A stretch of 64,000 nt of DNA. It comes from JAIBJN01 sp963838795. Its GTDB lineage: Bacteria; Actinomycetota; Thermoleophilia; Gaiellales; Gaiellaceae. The stretch is from assembly GCA_963838795.1 (NCBI GenBank), contig CAWISL010000018.1, forward strand, positions 62,001-126,000, read 5' to 3'. Below are positions 49,418 to 57,804 of this stretch, piece after piece (positions within the stretch are counted from its first letter, which is position 1; each line of letters starts with the position of its first letter). A program made the position numbers and the translations under genes. The notes under the pieces are model-generated. The model saw only the letters and a list, made by a program, of their open reading frames with translations, was not told the DNA's origin and did no database searches.

Positions 49418-50782
49418 CTACTGCCGCACGAGCGCAGCCAGGGCGGCCCGGGCCTCCGGGTCCGGCACGGTAGTGACCACGGGCCTCCCGGGCGCCTCGA
49501 GCAGGACGAACACGCCCTCACCCTTCTTGTCCCGCTTCAGCGCGGCCCAGGCTGCGTCGAGGTCGGCCTCGACCGGCTCGGGCCGCAGGAGCTCCTCGAC
49601 CGGGCCCGCCGGCTGCCCGGAGAGCCGCAGCGCCGCGAGCAGCCCGAGCGCGACCGCCTCTCCGTGGGAGACGCGGTAGCCCGACCCGGCCTCGAGCGCA
49701 TGGGCGAACGTGTGCCCGAGGTTGAGCCAGGCCCGCCGACCCTCCGTCTCGTACGGGTCGGAGAGGACGACGCCGGCCTTGTAGGCGGCGCAGGCGCGGA
49801 TCATCTCCTGCTCCGGAAGCTCCCAGAACGGGCTCCCGGCGAGAAGGCCCGTCTTCACCACCTCGGCCATGCCGGCGCGCCGCTCCTGCGGAGGAAGGGT
49901 CGCGAGCACGCCTGGGTCGATCACGACCGACTCGGGGAAGTGGAAGGCGCCTGCGAGATTCTTGCCGTCGGCGGTGTTGATCCCCGTCTTGCCGCCGAGC
50001 GCCGCGTCGACCTGGCCCGTCAAGGTGGTCGGCACCGCGACCCACGGAACGCCGCGCAGGTACGTCGCGGCGACGAAGCCGGCGACGTCCGTGATGGAGC
50101 CGCCGCCGAAGGCGACGATCGTCCCGTCGCGACCGATGGCAAGCTCGCCCCAGAGCCGCTCTACGACCGCGAGAGTCTTGGCTCCCTCGCCGGCCGGAAG
50201 CCGGTGCAGAGGCCCGTCGAGCGGCGGGGGATGAAGCTCGAGCACGCGCTCGTCCGCCAGGATCGCGGCCGGGCCCGGTGCGCTCGCCACGCCACCGAGG
50301 GCGACCCCGAGCGATGCGAGCACCACATCGTCGGCATCCTCGGCAACGCCGTCGGCCGTCTCCGCGTACGTCTGCTGGCGTGATTCGTAGAGCTTCCGGA
50401 AGTCGTCCTCACGCCGCGCGAGCGGGCGGCCCGAGCCGTGTACGCGCTTCCAGGCGGTCTCGACGCCGACGTCGAGGTAGACCGTGAACGCGTGGGCGCG
50501 CAGGCGCTCGCGGTTGAGCGGCGAGAGGACGGCGCCGCCCCCGAGCGCGATCACGGACGCCGGGCCGGCGAGCACCTCTGCGAGCAGCCCCTCCTCGATC
50601 CGTCGGAACTCGGGCTCCCCGCGGTCGAAGAGCTCGGGAATCGGTCCGTGCCGTCGCTCGATCAGCCGGTCCAGGTCGACGAACGCCCGCGCCGTCCGCT
50701 CGGCAACGCGCGCGCCCACCGTCGACTTGCCGGCACCCATGAAGCCGGCCAGCGCGAGATGGCGGCCTAGTGCGCCGACCAG
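49418..50782 (-). CDS. aroKB: Bifunctional shikimate kinase / 3-dehydroquinate synthase
   Basis: About 454 residues joining two enzymes. Residues 1-165 are shikimate kinase: 'LALAGFMGAGKSTVGARVAERTARAFVDLD' (P-loop), 'GEPEFRRIE', 'VIALGGGAVL', 'RPLARRED'. Residues about 170-454 are DHQ synthase: 'LPAGEGAKTLAVVERLWGEL', 'VAFGGGSITDVAGFVAATYLRGVPWVAVPTTL', 'DAALGGKTGIN', 'EVVKTGLL', 'LNLGHTFAHALE', 'HGEAVALGLLAAL', 'KRDKKG'. The DHQ synthase N-terminus is about 50 residues shorter than usual. The start is uncertain: a CTG at 50782 (GGAG upstream, inside aroC) keeps strand 1; the ATG at 50740 would lose it. Confidence 0.9.
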   Translation of the reverse strand: MVGALGRHLALAGFMGAGKSTVGARVAERTARAFVDLDRLIERRHGPIPELFDRGEPEFRRIEEGLLAEVLAGPASVIALGGGAVLSPLNRERLRAHAFTVYLDVGVETAWKRVHGSGRPLARREDDFRKLYESRQQTYAETADGVAEDADDVVLASLGVALGGVASAPGPAAILADERVLELHPPPLDGPLHRLPAGEGAKTLAVVERLWGELAIGRDGTIVAFGGGSITDVAGFVAATYLRGVPWVAVPTTLTGQVDAALGGKTGINTADGKNLAGAFHFPESVVIDPGVLATLPPQERRAGMAEVVKTGLLAGSPFWELPEQEMIRACAAYKAGVVLSDPYETEGRRAWLNLGHTFAHALEAGSGYRVSHGEAVALGLLAALRLSGQPAGPVEELLRPEPVEADLDAAWAALKRDKKGEGVFVLLEAPGRPVVTTVPDPEARAALAALVRQ

Positions 50783-51846
50783 GGGATCCGCTCCACGTAC
50801 GCGCGCCAGGCGCCCACGAAGTCCTCGAGGGCGTCGCCGCCAAACTTCTCCCTCGCGGCGCCCGCGAGCTCGAAGGCGACGCAGGCCTCGGCGACGACGG
50901 CGAGCGCCTCCACCGCGGCCACGTCGGAGCGCTCGACGAGGGCGTCGCCCGGCTCCCCCGTCTCCAGGTCGGCGGAGCGGAGAGGCTTCATCAGCGTCGG
51001 CAGCGGTTTCATCGCGGCTCGCACGACGATCTCCTCGCCGTTCGAGACACCGGCCTCGATTCCCCCGGCCCGGTTCGTCTCGCGCCGGTAGCCGGTCGCG
51101 TCTCGAAGGATCTCGTCGTGGGCCTCCGAGCCGCGGAGCTCTGCGAGCGCGAAGCCCTCGCCGATCTCGACGCCCTTCACCGCCTGCGTGCCCATCAGCG
51201 TCCAGGCGAGCCGGGCGTCGAGCCGCTCCTCCTTCGTCGCGTAGGAGCCCAGGCCGGGCGGCACGCCGCGGGCGCGCACCTCGACGACCCCGCCGACGGT
51301 GTCGCGCTCGGCCCGTGCCGCGTCGATCCGGGCTTCGAGCTCCGGCGTGACGACGCTGCTCGCGATCTCGACGCCGATCTCCCGCAGGAGCGCCTTCGCG
51401 GCGCCCCCCGCGGCGACGATCGCCGCCGTGTGTCGCGCGCTCGCCCGCTCGAGCGCATTCCGCACGTCGTCGAGCCCGTACTTCACGACGCCGGCCAGAT
51501 CCGCGTGGCCGGGCCGTGGGAGGGTGACGGTTTCCTTGCCCTTCCCTTCGGGATCGCCTTCCGGCGGCCAGGGGCTCATCCCCCACGTCCAGTTCTTGTG
51601 GTCGCGGTTCCTGACGACCAGGGCCAGCGGCGTCCCGAGCGTCCGTCCGTGGCGGAGCCCGGCGAGCACCTCGATCTCGTCGGTCTCGATCTGCTGGCGC
51701 GGCGAGCGGCCGTACCCCTGCTGGCGCCGCCGGAGGTCCGCCTCGATCGCCTCCCGCTCGAGCAGGAGCCCCGCGGGGAGCCCGGTCACGATCGCGACGA
51801 GCGCCGGCCCGTGCGACTCCCCCGCGGTGGTGAGCGTCAACGTCAC
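50767..51846 (-). CDS. aroC: Chorismate synthase
   Basis: A 359-residue FMN-dependent enzyme. 'TLTTAGESHGPALVAIVTGLPAGL', 'RRQQGYGRSPRQQIETDEIEVLAG' and 'GTPLALVVRNRDHKNW' are N-terminal signatures. Then 'RPGHADLAGVVKYGLDDVRNALERASARHTA' and the later 'GIEAGVSNGEEIVVRAAMKPLPTL'. It forms chorismate from EPSP. Ten nt from aroE and overlapping aroKB, so it is a tight part of the aro operon. Confidence 0.98.
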   Translation of the reverse strand: MTLTLTTAGESHGPALVAIVTGLPAGLLLEREAIEADLRRRQQGYGRSPRQQIETDEIEVLAGLRHGRTLGTPLALVVRNRDHKNWTWGMSPWPPEGDPEGKGKETVTLPRPGHADLAGVVKYGLDDVRNALERASARHTAAIVAAGGAAKALLREIGVEIASSVVTPELEARIDAARAERDTVGGVVEVRARGVPPGLGSYATKEERLDARLAWTLMGTQAVKGVEIGEGFALAELRGSEAHDEILRDATGYRRETNRAGGIEAGVSNGEEIVVRAAMKPLPTLMKPLRSADLETGEPGDALVERSDVAAVEALAVVAEACVAFELAGAAREKFGGDALEDFVGAWRAYVERIPWSAH

Positions 51847-51855
51847 GCCGGAAGA

Positions 51856-52683
51856 CTAAGCCGCCGCAGGCGGTCGCTCGCGAACCGTCGCTCGCATGAC
51901 CTCCACCGGGGGCGCGACGTCAGTCCATCGCTCGAACGAGAGCGCGCCCTGGCCGACCAGGACGTCGAGCCCGTCCACCACGCGCTCACAGCCCGCCGTG
52001 CGCGCAGCCGCGATCAGCGCCGTCTCGTCCCCCTCCGGTCGATAGGCGAGGTCCACGACCTGGGAGACGCCGTCCAGTTCGACCAGGAGCTCGTCCCGGA
52101 CCGGCGTCGCGTTGAGGACGAGATCGGCGTCCCCAGCGGTCGGCGGCCACGTTTCGTCGGCGGCCACTTCGCGTCCAGGAAGGAGGTTTCGCAGCCGCAG
52201 CGCAAGGCCGTGACCGCGCTCGGGGGAGCGCGACGCGACCCGGAGGGAGGCGCAGCCCGCCTCGACGAGCGCGGTCGCCACCGCCTGCGCCGCCCCGCCG
52301 GCGCCGAGCAGGAGCACCCGCGCGCCCTCGGCCTCGACGACGTCGGTGACCGCTTGCCCGTCGGTGCTCGATCCCAGCACGCGCCCGTCGCGGATCACGA
52401 GCGTGTTGACCGAGCCGGCGCGCTCCGCCACGGCGTCGAGCTCGTCGCAGTAGGCGAGCACCCCGGTCTTGTGGGGGATGGTCACGTTGGCACCCCGAAA
52501 GCCGAGCGCCACGAGCCCCGCAACCGCCTCCTCCAGCCGTGCGGGCTCGACGCCCAGCGCGACGTACGCCCAGTCGAGCCCCGCCGCCTCGAAGGCAGCG
52601 TTCTGCATCCGCGGCGAGAGCGAGTCCCTGAGCGGGTGACGGAGCAGGCCGACGAGCGCCGTCGACCCGGTGGCTCCTAGCAT
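51856..52683 (-). CDS. aroE: Shikimate dehydrogenase
   Basis: A 275-residue NADP oxidoreductase. 'VGLLRHPLRDSLSPRMQNAAFEAAGLDWAYVAL' binds shikimate; 'GFRGANVTIPHKTGVLAYCDELDAVAERAGSVNTLV' contains the catalytic Lys/Asp. The Rossmann motif is 'VLLLGAGGAAQAVATALVEAG', followed by 'LVLNATPV' and 'DGLDVLVGQGALSFERW'. The start at 52683 overlaps mltG by 7 nt. Reduces 3-dehydroshikimate to shikimate. Confidence 0.96.
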   Translation of the reverse strand: MLGATGSTALVGLLRHPLRDSLSPRMQNAAFEAAGLDWAYVALGVEPARLEEAVAGLVALGFRGANVTIPHKTGVLAYCDELDAVAERAGSVNTLVIRDGRVLGSSTDGQAVTDVVEAEGARVLLLGAGGAAQAVATALVEAGCASLRVASRSPERGHGLALRLRNLLPGREVAADETWPPTAGDADLVLNATPVRDELLVELDGVSQVVDLAYRPEGDETALIAAARTAGCERVVDGLDVLVGQGALSFERWTDVAPPVEVMRATVRERPPAAA

Positions 52684-53576
52684 CGTGTCCCGGCCCGGCT
52701 GTAGTCGAGGAACTCGGCCTCGCTCGAGGTGAAGAAGTGGCTCTTGCAGTCCGCTTTGCGGACGAAGTAGAGGTAGTCGACCTCGGCGGGGTGTGCCGCG
52801 GCCTGGAGCGACGCGAGCCCGGGGTTCGAGATCGGTGTGGGCGGGAGCCCGACGCGCTTGCGCGTGTTGTAAGGGTGGTCGGCCTCCAGCTGGCTCTCGA
52901 GGATCGCCTGCGTCGGCGGGATGCCGTAGCCGTAACGGATCGTGGCGTCGATGCCGAGCGGCATGCCCTCCCGCAGCCGGTTGTAGATCACGGCGCCAAC
53001 GAGCGCGCGCTCGCGCGGGACCTGCACCTCCTTCTCGATCATCGACGCGATGATGAGCACGTCGTACGGGGTCAGGTTCTTCGAGCGCGCGTACTCGAGA
53101 TCGACCTCCGACCATGCGCGCTCGAACGCTTCGAGCTGATCGTCGACGAGCTGCTGGGACGTCGTGTCCTCCGTGAAGTCGTAGGTCGCCGGGAAGAGGA
53201 AGCCCTCGAGGTTTGGGGGATCGTCGTTCTTGAAGCCCACAGGCAGGGCCTGCACGTCCTCAGTGGCCTCGAGGTAAGCCTTCGGACGCAGCGACGGGGA
53301 GATCCCGCGCTCCTTCTCCGCGATCTCGTTCACGGCCGCGATGCGGCGGGCCATCTCCGTGCGGGTGAAGCCCTCGGGGAAGACGATCCGGAGGATCGGC
53401 TTCGGCGGCGCCGTGTCGACGAGGCCGGTCGAGGAGTCGGCCTCGGCGGCATTGCCCCCGCCGACCCCCAGGTCGACGACCGCCCAGGCGATCGTCGCGA
53501 TCAGGGCGAAGCCGACGGCGACGCCGAGGAAGGCCGCGATCCTGCTGCCGCGCCTTCGCCGGTAGTCGGCCCTCAC
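52677..53576 (-). CDS. mltG: Endolytic murein transglycosylase MltG
   Basis: A 299-residue membrane protein. One N-terminal membrane helix 'IAAFLGVAVGFALIATIAWAVV' (about 14-35) is followed by a LysM-like part 'LRIVFPEGFTRTEMARRIAAVNEIAEKE'. The catalytic YceG domain is 'LEGFLFPATYDF', 'YDVLIIASMIEKEVQVPRERALVGAVIYNRLREGMPLGIDATIRYG' (catalytic Glu in IEKE), ending 'NTRKRVGLPPTPISNPGLASLQAA'. It cuts nascent glycan strands during peptidoglycan growth. GTG start at 53576 overlaps the ruvX stop (GTGA). Confidence 0.95.
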   Translation of the reverse strand: MRADYRRRRGSRIAAFLGVAVGFALIATIAWAVVDLGVGGGNAAEADSSTGLVDTAPPKPILRIVFPEGFTRTEMARRIAAVNEIAEKERGISPSLRPKAYLEATEDVQALPVGFKNDDPPNLEGFLFPATYDFTEDTTSQQLVDDQLEAFERAWSEVDLEYARSKNLTPYDVLIIASMIEKEVQVPRERALVGAVIYNRLREGMPLGIDATIRYGYGIPPTQAILESQLEADHPYNTRKRVGLPPTPISNPGLASLQAAAHPAEVDYLYFVRKADCKSHFFTSSEAEFLDYSRAGTRC

Positions 53577-53974
53577 GCGGGGCGGACGCTCGCCTTCCAC
53601 TGCAGGTAGCTCGTGAGCAGGTGCGCCGCCGCAACGGCGTCCTCCGCGGCGCGAGTCTCGCCGGCCTGCCGGGCCAGCGCCGTCGTGAAGCGCTCGTCGA
53701 AGCTCTCGACGGGAAGGTCGGCTGCGGCCCGGAGGCGCTCGACGAAGCGCTCGGTCTCCTCGGCCTGGGCGCCGCGCTCGCCGCGCAGGGTGACCGGGAG
53801 GCCGACGACGATCACCTCGGCCCCCTCGGCCGCCGCCAGCTCGACGATGCGGGCGAGGCCCGCGTCCGACGCCGCCAACCGGACGACCTCGAGCGGCCGG
53901 GCGACCGTGCCCGTGGGGTCGGACACCGCGACGCCCGTGCGCGCGGAGCCGTAGTCGAGAGCGAGCACCTTCAC
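53573..53974 (-). CDS. ruvX: Putative pre-16S rRNA nuclease / Holliday junction resolvase-like RuvX
   Basis: A 133-residue RNase H-fold nuclease. 'VLALDYGSARTGVAVSDPTG' carries the first catalytic Asp; 'EVIVVGLPVTLRGERGAQAEETERF' and 'VESFDERFTTALA' carry the second and the Glu region; 'DAVAAAHLLTSYLQ' holds the last Asp. It is the usual YqgF partner between alaS and mltG. Probably processes the 16S rRNA 5' end. Confidence 0.93.
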   Translation of the reverse strand: MKVLALDYGSARTGVAVSDPTGTVARPLEVVRLAASDAGLARIVELAAAEGAEVIVVGLPVTLRGERGAQAEETERFVERLRAAADLPVESFDERFTTALARQAGETRAAEDAVAAAHLLTSYLQWKASVRPA

Positions 53975-54014
53975 CGCGAAGCGATTCTACGGCCCGGAAC
54001 CCTGAGAGCTCGTT

Positions 54015-54049
54015 CCGAAGTGAAGACTCGTCGCTGGGCTTCGCTTCGG
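54015..54049. terminator. Hairpin downstream of alaS, possible terminator without T tract
   Basis: CCGAAGTGAAG (54015-54025) can pair with CTTCGCTTCGG (54039-54049), one mismatch, 13-nt loop. It lies in the 84-nt gap between the alaS stop (54059) and the ruvX start (53974) on the minus strand. No run of T follows. Confidence 0.35.
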
Positions 54050-54058
54050 GCCGGGTTC

Positions 54059-56602
54059 TTAACCCAGCGCGTCCAGCAGCGCGCGCTCCGCCTCCGCCAG
54101 CGCCTCGCCGAGCTTCTCCGGCTCCTTGCCTCCGGCGCGGGCCATGGTCGGCCGGCCGCCGCCGCCGCCGCCCACGAGCGCCGCCGCCTGGCGGACGACC
54201 TGGACGGCGTCGATTCCACGGTCCTCGAGAGAGCGGTCGAGGCTGACGACGAGATGGACGCGTCCGTCCTCCCTCGCGCCCAGGACGACGGCGGCGGGAG
54301 CGTGCTTCTGCCGGAGCGTGTCGGAGAGCTCGAGGAGCGCGTCGGGGGTCGACTCGGAGAGCTCCATGACGATCACCTCGACGCCGCCCGCTTGGCTCCG
54401 GCGCTCGTCGACGACGTCGGGGCCAGACGCCTTCCCGGGCTTGTGCTTCGACTCCTTGCGGACGCGCTCGAGCTCCGTCCGGAGGTCTTCTGCCTCCTGG
54501 GCGCGGCCGCGGAGGAGGGCGAACGCCTCGCCGGAGGTCACCGCCTCGATGCGCCGCACCCCGGCGCCGACGGAGCTCTCGGAGAGAAGCGCGAACGGCC
54601 CGATCTCCGCCGTCGTGCGGACGTGCGTTCCCCCGCACAGCTCGCGGGAGAAGCCGTCCACTTCGACGACGCGCACGACGTCGCCGTACTTCTCGCCGAA
54701 GAGCATCATCGCGCCGAGCGCGCGCGCCTCCTCGATGGGCGTCAGGAAGGCGCGGACCTGCCGGTTCTCGAAGATGCGCTCGTTGACGATCTCCTCGACC
54801 TGCTTCCGCTCCTCGGGGCTCAGCGCTTGCGGGTGCGTGAAGTCGAAGCGGAGCTTGTCGGGGCGAACTGCCGAGCCGGCCTGGCGCACGTGGTCTCCGA
54901 GCACCTCCTGGAGCGCCTTGTGCAGGAGGTGGGTTGCCGTGTGGTTGGCCATCGTCGGGAAGCGCACCTTCCACGGGACGACCGCGCGAACCCTGTCGCC
55001 GGACGCGAAGCCGCCGCCCTCGACGAGGAGCGCCTGGTCGTCCCCGAGGCGATAGACGGCGACGAGCTCCCCCCGCGCGCCGTCGCCCTCGATCCACCCC
55101 TGGTCGCCGACCTGGCCCCCGCCTTCGGCGTAGAAGGGCGACTCGCGCAGCTTGACGAGGCAGAGCCCGTCCTCGAGCTCTTCGAGCGCCCCGATCTGGG
55201 TGAGCACGTCGAGCTTCTCGAAGCCGACGAACTCGGTCGAGAAGCCTGCCGCTCGCGCGAACGTGGCCGCGCGCTCGAGGCCGGCGCCTCCGCCGCGCTC
55301 GCCCCCCCGGGAAACCTCCCGGTGCTCCGCCATCAGCCGTCCGAACTCCTCGAGGTCGACCACCAGCCCGCGCTCGCGCGCGAGCTCGTCCGTCATCTCG
55401 ACCGGGAAGCCGTACGTCGCCTGCAGGACGAAGGCGTCCTCCCCGCTGACCGCGCCCTTGGCGGCCGCTTCCTCGAAGAGCTTGAGGCCACGCGCGAGCG
55501 TCTCTCCGAACTTCTCCTCCTCCGCGACGAGCACGCCAGCGATGGCCTCGCGCTGCTCGCCGAGCTCCGGGTAGACGCCGCCCATCTGCTCCACGACGAC
55601 GTGGGCGAGCCGCGGCAAGAACGAGTCCAGGCCGAGGTCCCGGCCATGCACGACCGCGCGGCGGATCACGCGCCGAAGGACGTAGCCTCGCCCCTCGTTC
55701 GACGGCGTCACGCCGTCGGCGACGAGGAAGGTCATCGCGCGGCCGTGGTCGGCGAGGACACGGTGCGCCTTGGTGGCTACCTCCGACTCCCCGTAGCTCG
55801 TTCCGGTCTCGGCCGCGACCCAGTCCATGATGTGCCGAAAGCCGTCCGTTTCGTACACGGAGTGGACGCCCTGGAGCACCGCGGCGCCGCGTTCCACGCC
55901 AAGGCCGGTGTCGATGCTCTGACTCGGGAGCGGCGTCAGCGTGCCGTCCTCGGCCAGGTCGAACTCCATGAAGACGAGGTTCCAGAACTCGAGGAAGCGG
56001 TCGCAGTCGCACCCCGGCGCGCACTCGGGCCGGTCGCAGCCGTGCTCCCGGCCCCGGTCGTAGTAGAGCTCCGAACACGGTCCGCAGGGACCGGTCGGCC
56101 CCGCCTGCCAGAAGTTCTCCGACCGGGGCAGGCGGGTGATCCGCTCCGGTGGGATCCCGATCCGCCCCCAGGCGGCGACGGCGACCGCGTCCTCGCCCAG
56201 CCCGAGCTCGGGGTCGCCTGCGAACACGGTTGCCCAGAGGCGCGCCCTGTCGAGCTGCATGTGCTCGGTGACGAACTCCCAGGCAAGGTCGGCCGCGCCG
56301 TCCTTGAAGTACTCGCCGAGGGAGAAGTTGCCGAGCATCTCGAAGAACGTCAGGTGGCGGGCGGTGATGCCGACCTCGTCGATGTCGGTCGTGCGGAAGC
56401 ACTTCTGGACGGTCGTCAACAGCGTGGCCGGCGGCTCCTCCAGCCCGAGGAAGTACGGCTGCAGGGGCTGCATGCCCGCAGTCGTCAGGAGCACCGACGG
56501 GTCGTAGGTGGCCGGGACGAGCGATGCCGAGGGTTGCCGGAGATGGCCCTTCGACTCGAAGAAGGAGAGGAACCCCTCCCTCAGCTCGGCAGAGGTGCGC
56601 AT
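54059..56602 (-). CDS. alaS: Alanyl-tRNA synthetase
   Basis: An 847-residue class II synthetase. The aminoacylation domain has 'GFLSFFESKGHLRQPSASLVP', 'TTAGMQPLQPYFLG', 'HLTFFEMLGNFSLGEYFK' and 'TGPCGPCSELYYDRG'. The editing domain has zinc ligands 'HTATHLLHKALQ' and 'CGGTHVRTTAEIG', with 'FYAEGGGQVGD' nearby. The C-Ala domain is 'AGGKEPEKLGEALAEAERALL'-like with 'GGGGGGRPTMARAGG'. It charges tRNA-Ala and clears misacylated Ser/Gly. A Cys-rich insert 'CDRPECAPGCDCDRF' may hold an extra metal. Confidence 0.98.
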   Translation of the reverse strand: MRTSAELREGFLSFFESKGHLRQPSASLVPATYDPSVLLTTAGMQPLQPYFLGLEEPPATLLTTVQKCFRTTDIDEVGITARHLTFFEMLGNFSLGEYFKDGAADLAWEFVTEHMQLDRARLWATVFAGDPELGLGEDAVAVAAWGRIGIPPERITRLPRSENFWQAGPTGPCGPCSELYYDRGREHGCDRPECAPGCDCDRFLEFWNLVFMEFDLAEDGTLTPLPSQSIDTGLGVERGAAVLQGVHSVYETDGFRHIMDWVAAETGTSYGESEVATKAHRVLADHGRAMTFLVADGVTPSNEGRGYVLRRVIRRAVVHGRDLGLDSFLPRLAHVVVEQMGGVYPELGEQREAIAGVLVAEEEKFGETLARGLKLFEEAAAKGAVSGEDAFVLQATYGFPVEMTDELARERGLVVDLEEFGRLMAEHREVSRGGERGGGAGLERAATFARAAGFSTEFVGFEKLDVLTQIGALEELEDGLCLVKLRESPFYAEGGGQVGDQGWIEGDGARGELVAVYRLGDDQALLVEGGGFASGDRVRAVVPWKVRFPTMANHTATHLLHKALQEVLGDHVRQAGSAVRPDKLRFDFTHPQALSPEERKQVEEIVNERIFENRQVRAFLTPIEEARALGAMMLFGEKYGDVVRVVEVDGFSRELCGGTHVRTTAEIGPFALLSESSVGAGVRRIEAVTSGEAFALLRGRAQEAEDLRTELERVRKESKHKPGKASGPDVVDERRSQAGGVEVIVMELSESTPDALLELSDTLRQKHAPAAVVLGAREDGRVHLVVSLDRSLEDRGIDAVQVVRQAAALVGGGGGGRPTMARAGGKEPEKLGEALAEAERALLDALG

Positions 56603-56611
56603 GGGTCGATT

Positions 56612-57385
56612 CTAGGTGCGCGGCTCCCGGGTGCTTCGGCCCGTGGCGATCTCCTCGCGGACCTTCCCGAGGGCCTGGCGGATCAGGCGCGAGACATGCA
56701 TCTGAGAGATTCCCACCTGCGCGGCGATCTGCGACTGGGTGAGTCCTTCCCAGAAGCGCAGGTGGATGATTCGGCGCTCGCGCGCGTCGAGGACATCGAG
56801 CCCGGGCTCGAGCACGGCCCGGTCCTCGCTGACCTCGTACTCGTGCTCGACCTCGCCAAGCGACTCGAGCGGGTCGAGGCCGTCGTCCTCGCCGTGCCCC
56901 GCCGGCGCCGAGAGCGAGACGGTCGAGTAGGCCTGCCCCGACTCGAGCGCCTCGAGCACGTCCTCCTCCGTGACCCCCGCGGCCTTGGCGAGCTCGGGGA
57001 TGGTCGGCGACCGTTCGAGCTCGACGGTCAGCGTCTCGAGGATCTGCGAAAGCCGAACGTTCAGCTCCTGCAGGCCTCGCGGGACCCGGATCGACCAGCC
57101 TTTGTCCCGAAAGTGCCGCTTGATCTCGCCGATGATGTTCGGCGTCGCGTAGGTCGTCAGCGCGACCCCGCGGTCGACGTCGAAGCGGTCGATCGCCTTG
57201 ATCAGGCCGATGGAGCCGACCTGGACGAGGTCCTCGAGCTGCTCGCCCCGATTCGCATAGCGGCGGGCCAGCGAGCGCACCAGCGGCAGGTGCTGCTCGA
57301 TCAGCTGCTCCCGTGCCTCGAGATCACCACCTTCGTGGTAGCGGCGCAGAAGCTCCCGATCGGTGGCGCCCCCGCCTGTGGTCAC
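56612..57385 (-). CDS. SigF/SigB-type RNA polymerase sigma factor
   Basis: A 257-residue group 3 sigma-70. Region 2 reads 'LVRSLARRYANRGEQLEDLVQVGSIGLIKAIDRFDVDRGVALTTYATPNIIGEIKRHFRDKGWSIRVPRGLQELN'. Region 3 follows ('PTIPELAKAAGVTEEDVLEALESG'), then an acidic linker 'HGEDDGLDPLESL', then region 4 'ARERRIIHLRFWEGLTQSQIAAQVGISQMHVSRLIRQAL'. This group controls general stress or sporulation regulons and is normally held by an RsbW-type anti-sigma; the gene just upstream (57382-57804) is such a partner by position. Confidence 0.95.
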   Translation of the reverse strand: MTTGGGATDRELLRRYHEGGDLEAREQLIEQHLPLVRSLARRYANRGEQLEDLVQVGSIGLIKAIDRFDVDRGVALTTYATPNIIGEIKRHFRDKGWSIRVPRGLQELNVRLSQILETLTVELERSPTIPELAKAAGVTEEDVLEALESGQAYSTVSLSAPAGHGEDDGLDPLESLGEVEHEYEVSEDRAVLEPGLDVLDARERRIIHLRFWEGLTQSQIAAQVGISQMHVSRLIRQALGKVREEIATGRSTREPRT

Positions 57386-57804
57386 ACGTGCTCTCGAGGC
57401 TCGGGCCTCGTCAGCGGAACGCGCTTCTCGAGGCGGAGCTTCTGCCCGTCGTCGCCCTCGTGGACGGAGATCTCCTCGACGAGCGTCGAGAGCAGCCGGG
57501 AGAGCGTGATCCCGGCGGCGGCGTCCTGCGCCAGGTCCTCGCGGAGAACGAGCGGATCGAGCGGGCCGATCTCCATCACCACGGAGTCGGGGTTGACCAG
57601 AAGGCGGACGGTGACCTCGTCACCGTCCACGAAGCCCTCCGAGCCGAGCACCGTCTCGAGCGCGAGCTGAAGGTCCTCCAGGTGCTCGTACGTGAGCTCG
57701 AGGCGCGCCGCGAGCCCTCCGACCACGAGGCGCGCGACGCCGTGATACGGCTTCGCGTGCGGGATCGAGAGCGTGATCGAGTCAGCTCTCAGCGCGCGCG
57801 CCAC
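57382..57804 (-). CDS. RsbW-like anti-sigma regulator with degenerate ATP-binding motifs
   Basis: About 140 residues. 'LRADSITLSIPHAKPYHGVARLVVGGLAARLELTYEHLEDLQLALETVL' matches the start of RsbW/SpoIIAB GHKL proteins, followed by 'VMEIGPLDPLV' and 'GITLSRLLSTLVEEISV'. The N-box Asn after 'ALE' and the Gly-rich G1/G2 boxes (DxGxG, GxGL) are missing. It would bind the sigma factor encoded 1 nt downstream but may not act as a kinase. GTG at 57804 or CTG at 57792 are possible starts; both overlap the DUF948 gene. The ATG/TTG upstream to 57873 adds unconserved sequence. Confidence 0.75.
   Translation of the reverse strand: MARALRADSITLSIPHAKPYHGVARLVVGGLAARLELTYEHLEDLQLALETVLGSEGFVDGDEVTVRLLVNPDSVVMEIGPLDPLVLREDLAQDAAAGITLSRLLSTLVEEISVHEGDDGQKLRLEKRVPLTRPEPREHV

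Noticed and set aside
53621..57670. A 1349-codon open frame on the plus strand, and similar long plus-strand frames at 31106-34699, 50770-52680 and 19770-21872
   Set aside because: They run antisense to well-identified genes (alaS, sigma F, pyrG, aroC, glyS). High GC at third positions leaves few stops, and the peptides are Arg/Pro/Ala-rich with no family motifs.
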